A DNA stretch of 64,000 nt from assembly GCF_008831285.2 (NCBI RefSeq), contig NC_045148.1, positions 1-64,000 on the forward strand. The letters run 5' to 3'. A program made the translations under genes and the position numbers. Origin of the DNA: Nymphaea colorata. Taxonomy: Eukaryota > Streptophyta > Magnoliopsida > Nymphaeales > Nymphaeaceae. Below the pieces are notes generated by a model. It saw only the letters and a list, made by a program, of their open reading frames with translations, ran no database searches and had not been told where the DNA came from. Below, one piece after another: positions 12,201 through 24,700 of this stretch (position 1 is the stretch's first letter; every line of letters starts with the position of its first letter).

Positions 12201-13014
12201 CTGTGGTGCTTGACTGCAGATGCGTGTCACGAAGGCGACGTGGACACGTAAGTAGTGTGTCTGCATGACAGCTGGTATGTTTGATATTTTCTTTTAATCT
12301 CCACTCAGTGACATCAGTGCTGAACTTCTGAGTGCCTACATGGAGATCCCACCCATGGCCCTCTTTGTGTTTGGAACTAAGAGCCAGCTGATTGGGATGT
12401 AGACAAGATCAGGGGAATTAGATATAAAATACAGTTCCAGGTACTGATATTTATGTCAAAGACAAACTGCAAAAGGATCTCTCTCACTGTTTTTCAATCT
12501 GAACAAAACGGAAACAGTTATTGAGGATCGTAATCTTCACTAAATTAATGATACAGATTTTTATCTTCAGTCCTCTTCTCAATGTATGTTGTACATTGGT
12601 TTCTTGACATCGAAATTTTGAAGTTGTATAAGCTCGCATGTGTGGCACCATTCTTACGTTTCTTATTCCTTCCTAACAGTATACGGTTTCCTGATTGATT
12701 TTGTATGTTGACCTAAATATATTGAAGAAGACCAAGTGAAAGGAATGGAAATTAACTCCACCTTCCGTCGTTTTGGGATCAATTACAAAGAGGAGGACCT
12801 GGTTGATAGCTTGAGAAAAGAAACAAGTCATCTGTTGAAATACCACTAGATGCAATTCATGCCTTTCGTTGGTATCTCCCCTACAAGATAGAAAATTCAA
12901 AAGTTTAACCTAATTTTTTTTTTCTTTTTTCGGGGGAGAAGGAAGTTTACAACCCATAAGAGGCCTAAAAAAAGAGGCCCAAAGGTCCACCAATTCCTTC
13001 TACCTCATCATGGC

Positions 13015-13115
13015 AGCTATGTACCCTTGGAACAGAACTCCCACAAAAATCAAACTAGAGACATGCCTTAAATAATCCCCTCACCAGACCAACTAGGCTA
13101 TGCCCTGAAAATTCA
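13015..13115. repeat. Dispersed repeat sharing a block with 16575-16640
   Basis: Both places carry a similar phrase: here GACATGCCTTA...CACCAGACCAACTAGGCTATGCCC, there TGTCTTTTACACGCCCACCTGTCCGACCAACTATTCTATGCCC. This is a degenerate dispersed repeat of unknown type. Confidence 0.4.
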
Positions 13116-13757
13116 CAAAAACAAGGAAATAATTGTGCATGGAACCTGGCAAGGCCTGTTATTCAGTTCAGAAATCCAGCCGGTACAATTTGTAATCAGA
13201 ACAAACGTTATGAGCAAAATCTTTGCGGGCCCTACTAGAAAGCCCTAGCCCCAAATCCAGAAATACTTAAAACCTTCAAATCTAAGAAAGTGGAGAATTC
13301 AATATCTGGATACATCTATGTTTGCACAATCTGATAAAATTCTGCCTAAACCCGCCTGACTTCTTCCAATCTAAGCTCAAACTCCCATCTCCTAGCGTCT
13401 ACTTCTGGCTGGATGCTGCATCTAAGTTAGGTCCGAGAGTGGTGCTACTGCACCAACTCTCACTGCAGAGCTAACTTTCATGATCCGCTCACTCTCACTT
13501 GCTTCTGCACGACCTCCAGATGACAGAAGTATCTACTCCAAAAACACAGATGTCTCCCCAAGCAGTCACACGTAGGCTTGTTGCTTGTTCGTGCGTAGTT
13601 TTGGTGGTTCTCACAAGCGAGGTCAAAGCTCCAAACTCCAACACGCTTGCAAACTCACAGTTTGGCGTTTTAATAATATGACATAAACATAAGCGCACAC
13701 ACTCACGCGGCTACTGCAGATTAAACCATATTTTTTGTTTCATACATACATATATGT

Positions 13758-13889
<132 letters not shown>

Positions 13890-14023
13890 ATGGACTCGGA
13901 GAGAAAAGCAGACGGAATAATAATGGTGGTCGCTAGCAGGAGATGCTGACGTTCTGTAACTGCCGGCTTTAGGGCTTCACTGCCATGTGCCGTCCATAGA
14001 GGAGAGAGAGCCATACCGCCTGT

Positions 14024-14031
14024 TATTTAAA
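14024..14031 (+). promoter_or_regulatory. TATA-like box of the PSK gene
   Basis: TATTTAAA lies 145 bp before the chosen PSK start codon and is followed by a pyrimidine-rich leader (14055-14135), as is common in plant leaders. Transcription would start near 14055, excluding the in-frame ATG at 13987 from the message. Confidence 0.45.
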
Positions 14032-14175
14032 TGCAGACGAGCCAGGGGTTTCTCACTTCCAACTTGTGCTCTCTTTTCTTCATTCTCCTCTTCTTCCTCT
14101 TCCCAGGTTTCTCTCAAAAACCTTTTCAACTCTCTCTGTAGTTCCAACGGGCACACACTAACATACACAGCAGCG

Positions 14176-14724
14176 ATGCAGTTAAGGGGACCTGTCCCTC
14201 GCTTCTTGGTGCTGTTGTTAATTGCTGTCCTTCTCCTCTCAGGGTACGCTCACGCTGTCCCCATGAGCAGGACCGTCGGCCTTACTCTTCGTCGTGAACA
14301 AGGTACCAACCTCATTACCCGCCATATTGCTCGCTAATTTATCCGCTCTTTGCCTTCGCCCCTTTCCTTCGATGGGTCTGAACGAAATAATCCTATGTAC
14401 ATACGTGTTTTCAGGAAAGGAAGAAAACATGCAAAAGTTGGACGGCCTTTCTGGTGACTCTACTAGCCAGCAAGGAGTTTTCGATAGCGTACTCTCTCTG
14501 TTTCTGTCTTCTCTCTCTCTCTCTCCACACACACACACACACACAGACAACCACGGCGATGCAGAGTCTTATGAGATGCTTTATTGATGACGATTTTTAA
14601 CTTTTTTGTTCAGTTGGTAGATGAGAAGTGCGATGATGGTGTCGATGTGGAGGAGTGCTTGAAGAGAAGGATGATGAGTGAAGCTCACCTGGATTACATC
14701 TACACGCAGGAGGTCAAGCCATAG
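14176..14724 (+). CDS. PSK: Phytosulfokine precursor (three exons, 103 residues)
   Basis: Exons 14176-14302, 14415-14488 and 14614-14724, with GT/AG introns of 112 and 125 bp; the frame closes exactly. Residues 1-27 are a signal peptide with a long leucine/valine core ending AHA. The acidic, cysteine-bearing C-terminal part ends in DYIYTQ followed by EVKP. YIYTQ (14695-14709) is the phytosulfokine pentapeptide, preceded by the aspartate needed for tyrosine sulfation. In the family, a Golgi tyrosylprotein sulfotransferase modifies both tyrosines, subtilases release the peptide outside the cell, and receptor kinases perceive it to promote growth and modulate immunity. The length of about 100 residues and the C....C..RR...HLDYIYTQ layout are typical. 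An ATG at 13987 is in frame but upstream of the likely transcription start. Confidence 0.95.
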
Positions 14725-15597
14725 CTATGATCAGCTGTAAATTACCAACGGCTAGAAGATGAGATGTTGTTTGCTGAAATGAGACTGTTGTTGGCTCTTT
14801 TGTCTGATAAGATTTTACAGTAATATGAAATGAACTTATGTAACTGATCGAATATTTTGCCAACTTATTCGGCAATTTTCTTATACCAATTCTTCTGGTC
14901 TTCTTTCGACATGTTAATTTTTTCGCCTTGTTTTTTTGCAATTGGGGTAACAACAAAACACATGGCGGATCTTCATTTTGAACTACCCAAGAAAGGCGTT
15001 GTATTTGACTGAATTCTTTAGTTGCTTCCTGGGAACTTGGCCCATCTTGGAAGGGGCCGAACCTACTTAAAAAATTGTTACGATGAACCTGGTCCTATGG
15101 GTCCGATCAGGTGTCTGTTTGCTTTTATGGCAGAACAAAGGTAGCCATAACTGTTACCAAATCGAGAATGAACGGCCTGCTGCTACCCAAGAGCTCCATC
15201 CACCTACTTAGATATAATATTGGAACTTAAGCTCCTCAGAGTAAAAGAGAGTTTTACTTTGATCCGCGGGTCTGCATAAACTACCAGCTTGAACCTGTCG
15301 ACACAGAGAGAGAATCTTTCAAGTTTCCCATATGTGTAGGCGGCTGTAAACGAAAGAAACAGTTCTCTTTTGCGGAAGAATGTAGTTTGGGGTTTCAGTA
15401 TAGTGAAGAAGAAAAGGGAAAATGAAGAAAAGAAATCGTCCATGGCGGAACCATACTCCATGCGTTGTGGTTTGCTTTAAAAAATGCAAAAGAGCTTTAA
15501 ATTGATGCACTTCTGTGGATTTGAGGGGACCCATAAAGAAGAAACATCTTAACAACAGTTGTACTTAGTTTCTAAAAGCTGAATTGATCGAACAGAC

Positions 15598-15639
15598 TTG
15601 GCATCTGAATAGTTGATGCATCAACTAATCAGATGCCAA
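15598..15639. repeat. Near-perfect 42-bp palindrome
   Basis: The two 21-base halves, centred at about 15618/15619, are reverse complements with one mismatch (GAATAG versus the complement of CTAATC). There is essentially no loop, so it would cruciform or hairpin tightly. It lies about 870 bp downstream of PSK. Confidence 0.8.
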
Positions 15640-16346
15640 AATGGTTGGCATTTCTTAAGCCAGTTAGCTACAAAAGGTCTGGACTTCAGACTATTTAAGT
15701 TTTTATTCAGAATCCTCGATTTCTAATTACACGAACAAGACTAGCCCTTCTTCTTAGCTCACATTATTTGCAAAGCAGTTCATTTTCATGTAATTAATCG
15801 TGGAGATGTCGTGTGTAAATTAATGGATCTGATCATCTCGGGGTCTAATCACCAAATGCGCACTATTAGACATTAAATTCGATTTAGTCGGATTTGGGAT
15901 TTGAGACCTGATTCGATAACCTTGCAGGATTAGTAAGGGTTTTCCTCATATGTTGGTGAAATTATAATCCAATTATACACGAATAGTTAATATACTTTAT
16001 AAAATCTAATTAGAAGATTTTCGCAAAATGTTGGAGTATGCAAAAACCTGCTAGATATTACTTGTAATAAGACTTCAAGTCCATCATGACCTTCAGGTCG
16101 AAAGAGATCAGGAAATAAATTCTTGAGAATTCACACAACTCTGTTTACAAGTCTAAAGAGAACGATCATGCTTTTCGTGCTCCAAGAGCTTCAAATTCAC
16201 AAATTAAGAACCAGGCTAAAAGTACCTCTAGATCTAAATTCGCCCAAAAGCGCTGAAGGATATATAAAGCTTCTTTATTGTCCATATATTCTTCAGAGCT
16301 CATACATGCATGTAAGTTTCCATCAATCCCATCTCTTCCATGTAAA

Positions 16347-16434
16347 TTCACTTAGATGTTCTATCATATTCAAGCACTCTAAGATTTATCTTCACTTAGA
16401 TGTTCTATCATATTCAAGCACTCTAAGATTTATC
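16347..16434. repeat. Exact 44-bp tandem duplication
   Basis: 16347-16390 and 16391-16434 are identical. A shortened, slightly changed third copy (CACTCCAAGATTTATCTTC) occurs near 16651. Confidence 0.95.
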
Positions 16435-18059
16435 TTCCGGGTGAGCGGGAAGTTACCCCACCCCCTGGAGTGAGGCCCAAAGGGCTCCCGATCTCCCTAC
16501 TTCTAGGTTTATGGGCTATATCGTGGTACGGTACACTTTTCAACTTGATGGTTGTGATTCTACCTTTTTTTGATACAGGAGAGTAGCACCCACAAGAATA
16601 TGTCTTTTACACGCCCACCTGTCCGACCAACTATTCTATGCCCTTGATGCACTCCAAGATTTATCTTCAAACTAAGCAAATATATATGGAAGATGCTACA
16701 CTTTTTTGGCTTAATAAGAGCCTTTGAAAATACTAGAAGATCTTCGAAATATCAGTCATGCTTGTGAGCAGCATCTTCCCGACCTAACACCACACATCTT
16801 TAATTTATTTTCTTCCAAGAATAGGACCACGGTTTGTCAATCTCTGGCTATATTTGCGTAGAAATTGAAGATCGGTCTAAATATGAGTTCGACATACAGT
16901 GACTGGAACGTCGACAGATAGTTGAGATCAAACTCCTGCTTATCCGGATACATACAGGCCACAACTCACCAGTGTCCGTCGATCTTGTGGTGAAGCTTTG
17001 AACTCATGGCAGAGTTAAGGAGATCAATTGTGCAAACAATCCACCACCATTCATGGTGTGCTAATGGTAAGAACATGACATTTCATTTTAGAGGCTAAGC
17101 TGGGTCAGGCAGACCACCATTAGATGTATTATGGTCCACGATGGCCCCCCCCAAGTGTTGAGTCATATGGATATCTGATTGCCCCTGATCTAAAATAGTC
17201 AGGATTTGAAAATTGTAGATTTAAGATCTGACCTTTTCCTCTTTGACCTTGCATCCAATCTTTTCTCGATTCCAAAAAACAGAATAAGGACTTCAAGTAC
17301 AGATCTTAAGTCTGACTAAGATCCATTAGTTTGATACACCATAGATATTATTGTGAATGTTTTACCACCATTTTCTGTGGCTGCGATGCCATTCGTGTGT
17401 GGTGAAAGAAGTAAAAGATTAATACATATAAAACGTGCGCGGCACAATTTAGATGCCATCTGGTGGATGGATCATCACAATCTATTGTGTCCCTTTTGAT
17501 CTGGTGCACTCACTACCCAACAGATGTCTTGTATATTTGCCAGTGAATTGCGATACTCTCAGTGAATGCAAGCATCAGTTAATTGCAGGTGATGCATAAG
17601 TGGTTGGTGCATCAAATGGGCTCATTAAGATGAAAAGCCATGTAGAAGATCGTCAGCCATTTAGCGACTCACAGATGTGCAAAAATCTAAATGAGAAGAA
17701 GATAAAGAAGAGAGAGAGAGAGAGAGTAGTCATCAGCAGCTGGCGACTTTGGAATTTGGATGAGCGGCTGCTTTTGCTCTCCATCAACATCAGAGGCCAC
17801 ATGGCATCACGCGGGCCAACCAGCCTTGATCAGCAGTTGCTTGCTTCAGTTACATCGGCCAAATGTCCAGACGAAAAGCAACTGGTTTGCACCGAAACGA
17901 AGGAGCTTTCGAGCTACAACAAAGTCAACTGTGTGATTAGGTAGCCCCGAGCGACGTGATGGTTCTCTATCCTAGCCTCGGGATCGCTTGTGCGAGAGAT
18001 TTGGAACGGGGCGGACTAGCGGAGGAAGGTGTGGCACCGTGGGGACAATTGCCCACACA

Positions 18060-18150
18060 GACCCACAAAATTTAAATTTTGATTTTCTTTAAAAATTTAA
18101 AATTTATTACTAGTGCCTTTCTTCAACCAGAAAGTTTTAGCTCCACCCCT
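18060..18150. repeat. Repeat remnant with hAT-like end (minus orientation)
   Basis: The reverse strand reads CAGGGGTGGAGCTAAAAC near 18149-18132, close to the left end of the element at 43373 (CAGGGCGGAGCTAAGAA), followed by AT-rich sequence with AAATTTTGATTTT. The other end is not clear. Confidence 0.45.
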
Positions 18151-18869
18151 GCCTCTGAAAGCTTGCGTTCATTTATTTTTGAGATGTGGAGCTCATATCA
18201 ACCATGTTCTTCTTTTTTTTCACCAAAAAACGGAAGACAAACAAGACATATTAGGTACCGAACGATTCAGTTGGACGAACCCTAGATTCATTAGGTAGGA
18301 TGTATGTTTGGCATCATTAACAGTGCGCGTGCGTGCAGACAGCACACACACAATCACGCAAATAAATTTTTGGCCAAAGTTACAATGCTTATAAGGCTAA
18401 GTTAAAACCAACAAGAGAGGATCTGAATTGGATCGATATAATTGGATCAGAAAGATCTTTGGATTCAGATCATTGCTGGTATGTTCTGATCCCAGTTCAT
18501 GTTAGGTTGATGTGATTGAGTTTCGTTCTATTGAAAAATTGATATGTAGAATGATCAAATGAGCTCTTTTATTGCTCATTTGGCCTACCAAAGTAACTTT
18601 CATTGACTAATATTGACTAAACAAGTGAATTTGTTATCCCATTAGTAGGATTTTGCAATTTTTGGCAATCAAAGGTTTAGGCACAATTTTACTATAGTAT
18701 GTCACGAACCTTTTTTATGGAACTTTAAACCTCCTTTTAACTTGAAGTTCTCAAATCTGAACTCCTACCCAAATGGAGAGACTTATTGTGACATTCAGTT
18801 CGATCAAGCCACTTTAATTCGATGAGCATATATTTAGTTGAGATTCTAGTTCTAAATACTTCTACACCA

Positions 18870-19250
18870 GATTGTTAAGAACTGGGCTCTCTCACATTCT
18901 TTTAATGCACCAAGAAAATCGAAATCAAAAGAACAGAAAGAAAGAAAGAATACACAAAGATTTACGTAGTTTGAAGACAACATAACATTTTCTTACGGCC
19001 ACAACCGCCATACAGAGCAGTTTTCACTATTATGAAAAATTACAGAGTACAAGCCAAAACAGCACCCCTCACAAGCATGAGATTAGGGCAAAACCCGCAA
19101 AGCGAAAAAAAAGACATAGTTATGCTCTCACAGAAAATTCATGGAAATTAAGGAAGGCTATCAGGTATGGATTAGGCTCCTCACTCCAACGCGATGACAC
19201 CAGAAACTGCATCCATTCGTGCACATACATGTATGCAATGCACATGCACA
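18870..19250. repeat. Possible degraded copia-type LTR fragment
   Basis: The run ACACAAAGATTTACGTAGTTTGAAGACAACATAAC and the following text resemble the start of many plant copia LTRs read on the reverse strand. The region includes GCAGTTTTCACTATTATGAAAAATTACAGAGTACAAG and a closing segment with CCAACGCGATGACACCAG. No internal region or paired LTR is seen. This is a pattern-memory call. Confidence 0.35.
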
Positions 19251-21783
19251 AGGAGTCATGATCTTAGATAGTCCAACTGACAACAGATTTGGTTCAAATT
19301 GATCCAAAACTTACATTATATGACAAGACTGATACCAGCACCAATTAACATGACAATGCATCTAATTAATAAAATTCCGCGAGCCAGCTTGGAGCAGCTC
19401 AACTTGATGCAGCACACTCATCTTGCAGCTACGCGTGGCCCATATTTAACAACAAATCAAGAAATTGTAAAACCTCATATTTTTCTCTTATTGATATATT
19501 ATGGCCCTAGTCATATAGAGCCGTGAGACTTTAAACCCTATAAGCCACTTTTTAGTCCTTCCACTAGGACTACCATCTAATGGTCACATGGCACTCCTCA
19601 AATGTTTGCCCGACCGATCATGACATCAAAGCGCTATAAACGGCTGAACCATCACTGGTTATCTGGCATCATCTTCATGAAGGAATACAAATAGAACACA
19701 CATCTTGGCACACAAAATATCTATAGCATTCATGTCCTCTCTCATCTTTAAGTCCCACCAATGTCAGTGTAAGGAGACTAAGAAAAAGAGAACATATGAG
19801 TTAAGCCAGCCTTAAAATAAGACTGGTTTTTCAGGTCTCCTCTCACCTTAACATCCATCAATCTTAGGGTATGCAAAATAGTTGTGAAGAGAAACATTTC
19901 AAAAAATGAGTAACGAAGAGAAAATAAGTGAAAAATAGAAAGCAAAAGAAGGGGAAAACCCAATCCTGTTTGGAACTGGTTGAATTTATGTGTCATGTAC
20001 GAGTCTTTTTGTGCGCTCATGCGCGTCAGAAAATAAATATTCATACAGCTTTATCCATAAGCACGAACGCAGACTTCTGCTCATTAATACTTTGCCGAAA
20101 GCCAAATATGTAACTTGCAAGCTCAGGGCCCATGATAATGAGCGTCCATGAAAGTTGTCGTTAGTCATAGCTAAGCCGATGCCCACACGGACCCATAAAA
20201 TAAACTTGACCAGCCGACCTCGAGAAATGAGTACCTGAAAATTTGAACATGTATATCTTTAGTTGAAGATAGAAATCCTCTTGTTTGCAAGCTCAACGGC
20301 TAGACTCAAGGTGCAAATTCAAATCATAACATCTTATACCAAGAACAAAAAGTTCATACCATTTTGCCCGAACCTATATTAGTTCATTACCTTTCATATT
20401 GCCTTATATTAGTTCAGTACTTTTCATAGGCACACTCGCTTCACCTCGGTTTCCTATAATCCGTCATGTCATTTTTTTAGACTTTGAACATCAGTTCCAT
20501 GGATAGTTTTCATTGTTTTTGAACGGTTTGACACTGAAGGTCACTTTTAATCATACAAATCGCCAATTCTCACGGGACAGAGGACCATGTGGTTAGCTAA
20601 TTATATTCAGCAAAAAACCTAAGATACTCAAAATATCTACCACAAGAACATAACCACCATAAGATTGATTCTTTATTATTTTGTACATATATTTGTTTCT
20701 AAAACTTAACTACAAAAATTGTCTTAAAACAGCAGCACTCCATACTGAACCCCATTACCCAACCACATGGAATAGATTCCATAGAAATTACTTTTCTTTT
20801 AATAGTACACTGGAATTTGGAACTCGGTTTACCAGAATGTATCACATAAAAGTTTTTGATCAGCATGAAGCTTTACATTAAACAACAATAAACAGAGTCC
20901 TTTCTGCTCCTTGGTAAATAATAATACTTCAAGCATGTGCTCGTTCCTATGCATGACTTGCAGATGCCTTTTCATTTTTGCCATGTGAAATCCAGGGAAA
21001 TATTATCTGAACCGCCAGTAGCTTGATGACCTCGATGCAAACTAAACCAAAACATTAAAAGGGAACACAGACATGCGCACACACACATATACACACAGGA
21101 AAAAAGCAGATAAAAGGAAAACTTTCAAACCTATTGGTAAATCTACTTCTTTCAGCAGATACAAAAAATGACAGGTGAGTGGAATTTTAGCTTCCACTTT
21201 CCAGGCAGAAGACAATCAATTAAGAAGACCATCTACACCCAACGTGAACAAATACACATTGACAGCTTATTGCCGAACCTGCACCTGCAATAGAAAGAAT
21301 AACCTTGACTTTTTCTTGTGGACGAGTCAACTAGTTGTTTGGCCCTGCATGCAGACAGTAACGAACGTTAACACACTCTGCCATGAAAATATGATAAAAA
21401 TGACAGATGCCGCTGACGATAGAACCAGGAAATGAACCTAGCAGCAGACTACGTTATACCTGCCATTTGATGTAGAAACAAACAAGTGTCCAAGTGTAAT
21501 ACATGATCGCTAGAGAGACGATCTTCTAAGTTTTTAACTTTATCCCCACAGGGACAAGCGCAACTCGAGAATTTTAATGAGGCAATGAAAGTAAAATACA
21601 GAAAATCTTCAAGGAAAAAGATGTGAATGCACTAGTATCAGGCATTTAAGACAACTTTGGCTCAACTTATCACCTGATTCAGAAATCATGAGAAAAAACC
21701 TAAAATTTCCAATAAAGCAAGTCCCACCAATTGACAAAATACAAGATCTGTGTAACTAAAGGAAGGTTACCAGGAGACTACAT

Positions 21784-24700
21784 TCAGTCTTCCAAGCCAC
21801 CACAACTGCTCTTTGACGAACAATTTACATGCACTATCTGTTTTGGAGAAAAGTCAGGATCCACAGTTCCAGCATCATTTGTAGACATACTCATAAATAC
21901 TGCCCCTTTAAACATCCACTCATCCCTCTTGTGACAGTAAAAATCTTCAAAAGGCTCTCCACATAATGCACATATACATTGGCTTTCATCGGCAGAGACC
22001 ATTGGCTCAGAACTTTCAGCACACAGAGTTGACCCATGTGCTAGGACGTCCATGGCATTAGATGATGGACCAACCTCTCCTTCAACCCACTCTCTCAAAC
22101 TAGCATACCACTTCCTCGATATTCTCTTGGTATTATTAACCTCAAGCTTCCTTGAAGCATGCCAACTAAGGTGTTTGCTGAGACTGTCTTCATCTTTGAG
22201 CCGAAAGCCACATATGCTGCACTGACATGGAAGGTCATCAAACAAACCATTGATGACGGAGGCATGAAACTCGCGGATGACCTCAGGCTTAAATTCAACA
22301 CCTATGCACTCCCTGTTTTCAGCTGAAGCATTTGGATGACCAGAAGGTAGTGAACTAGACTCGGAAATAGACAGGTCACCATCTGGAGGGGTAAGAGGAG
22401 AAGTCATAAGCAAATTTGGTTTCAACGAGCCTAATATGGAGTTGTTGGCCACAGCACCATCATTCTGATTCTGGGTTTGAATTGGGACAAGAGTTGGGGT
22501 TACTTTGGATGTTTCTGGAGCTGATGTTGAAATCAAACCTTTAGCAACCAGGGAGCTCAACAAATTTGAAAGTGGATTTGTTGCAACATTTCCAGAGCTT
22601 TGTGACGAGGTACCTACAACTGATGATGGAGGTGGGGGACCAGGAGGTAGTGGAGGTTGAGAAGTTCCAAGAAGTGGCTGGGATAAAGCAGATAACGCAC
22701 TCTCTTGGCCTGGGCCTTGTGAAGATGTTGAGATTTGCATGGGTGGGGGGCCGGTAGGCAGAGGAGGCAATGTACTCATACGTGACTGTGAATGTATAAG
22801 TTCTGAGTGACTCAAGTCCGAAAAACTGCTAGTTGATTTAGTGACGTCCCCTGAAGCAGCAGAGTTCAAAGACAGCAAGCCATTGTTCACAATAGTAGCC
22901 AATAAAGTACTTGTGCTTGTATGACCTGAAAGACCTGCAGAAGAATTTTTAAGGAGACTTGTGGGTGTCATAGTTTGGAAACCAAAGTCTTGAGGTTGTG
23001 TTTGTGCCTGCTTCGACAGACCAGGTGGCTGAGATGGTTCTGCCTGCAGAAAAGGAAGGTGTGTCCTTTGCTGTGCTGGAGTAGATGAAATATTATCAAA
23101 TTGTTGAAGAGGTTGCAAATGCACTGACAATCTAGAGTTGAATTGATTGCTAGCTTGACCTTGAAGCTTTTGATTGCCCTGGATTTCTGGTGATGCCTTT
23201 GCCAGACCACCACGCAAGGCATTTTGACCTATAGGAAAGGACATAACTTCTGGATGCTCTTGGTCAGGTAAATTCTGTGGTTGAACACGAAATGCTAGCT
23301 GATGAGGAGATGAAGACGAAGGCGAATGTGATCGTTGATGCAATGCATGACCAGAAGGTGACAGTGGCTTCCAATTTTGCTGCTGTGCCGGCGTCCCACT
23401 GAAGCCTGGGGCAACATGCTGGAGAGAGCCAAAAGTCGAAGCAGCAATAGGTCCAATCTGCACTCCGGCTCCCACCTTGGCTAGGGATGGTTGAGACACA
23501 TTGGCATTTGAGCTACCAGCTAAAATGACAGAAAAACCCTCCACTTGATCTGTACCAATGGAATCATTAGTTGGATGCTTTAGAGCATCAGAAGGATGTA
23601 ACCTTGATATTGAGCGACTAAAGTTCAATTGGTTTAGTGGAATTCGACCAGTCTGATGTCCAAATCTAGGTTCTACTTCTTGTCCTGCAGAAGATGAATC
23701 TATTGATATTCCCTTCTTATCCAATGGATGCGCTTCCTTCCATCCAAGAGATTCTTGATCATCAAGCTCCTGTAGATAAACATAAATCAGACTGGAACCA
23801 GAGAAAGTTCAAAAACCTAGGTGCTTGTTTTTTCAACAAATAAAGATGACAGAGTAGTCTACGAAACCATCTAGAAAGTTTTCCACGTCACTAACTTTTG
23901 AGGAATAATTCACATGAGAGCATAACCAAATAGTGGACAAATTCAACCGTACTAACAATAAAAGACACAATATAATACAAAAAGACAAAAAGATGTTTCT
24001 GGATGTTGAAAATTGTTTATAGAGCACAAAATTGCTGCGCACTTATGAACTGAAAAGTCCAGATATTTTCAACAAACATTGCTGTTTTATTAATGTAAAG
24101 AAACTGATAGGTGTTTCCAGGAGTCCAGATACATAACATACAACAAACCATGAAATGCCACTATAATAAGGACAATCACATTTCCTATATGAAGGAAAAC
24201 CAAAAAGGTTAAGATGTAATTCTTGGTCCATAAAAGTTTGTCGAATAGTTCAAAGGAAATGTAACAGAGACTTACCATTTGAACAGGAAATTTATCATTT
24301 CCACGAACAGGCTGCTCTGAACGAGATAGAAGACCACCTTCACTCCACCTTCGAGCAAGTTGATCAGAATCTGCAGGCATCCATTTGCGCATCTGCTCAC
24401 CCAGAGACTTCGCTGAATAATCATGATTGCGACCACCTTTTTTTAATCCATCTGCCTCTATGATATCAGTCACCCTGGAGTTCATATCATCCCACACAAA
24501 TTCCTCTTCATCAGAGTTCTTCCAGTTCCGCAAAGTGTTTCTTGAGCCTAGACTTGCAGTATTTGGCACTGAATCCAGCTGAGGCAAAGTTCCTCCAGAT
24601 CTAGAAGCTCTATGATTTCCATATGAATCCACTAAACCACGTGAAGATAAGTGTGCCATGTCATAACTGTTCTTTCTACCAAGAAGAGTGTTAGCTTTGT

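Larger units (their letters stand above)
14725..21783. other. Intergenic; also PSK and PCFS4 3' regions
   Basis: No further gene is recognised. It holds the palindrome at 15598-15639, the tandem duplication at 16347-16434, repeat pieces at 16575-16640 and 18060-18150, and a possible LTR fragment at 18870-19250. About 20670-21783 probably includes the 3' untranslated region of the minus-strand PCFS4 gene; a minus-strand AATAAA lies at 20672-20677. Confidence 0.5.

Noticed and set aside
13987-14175. 63-residue in-frame extension of the PSK precursor
   Set aside because: It precedes the TATA-like box and would bury the signal peptide inside the protein.
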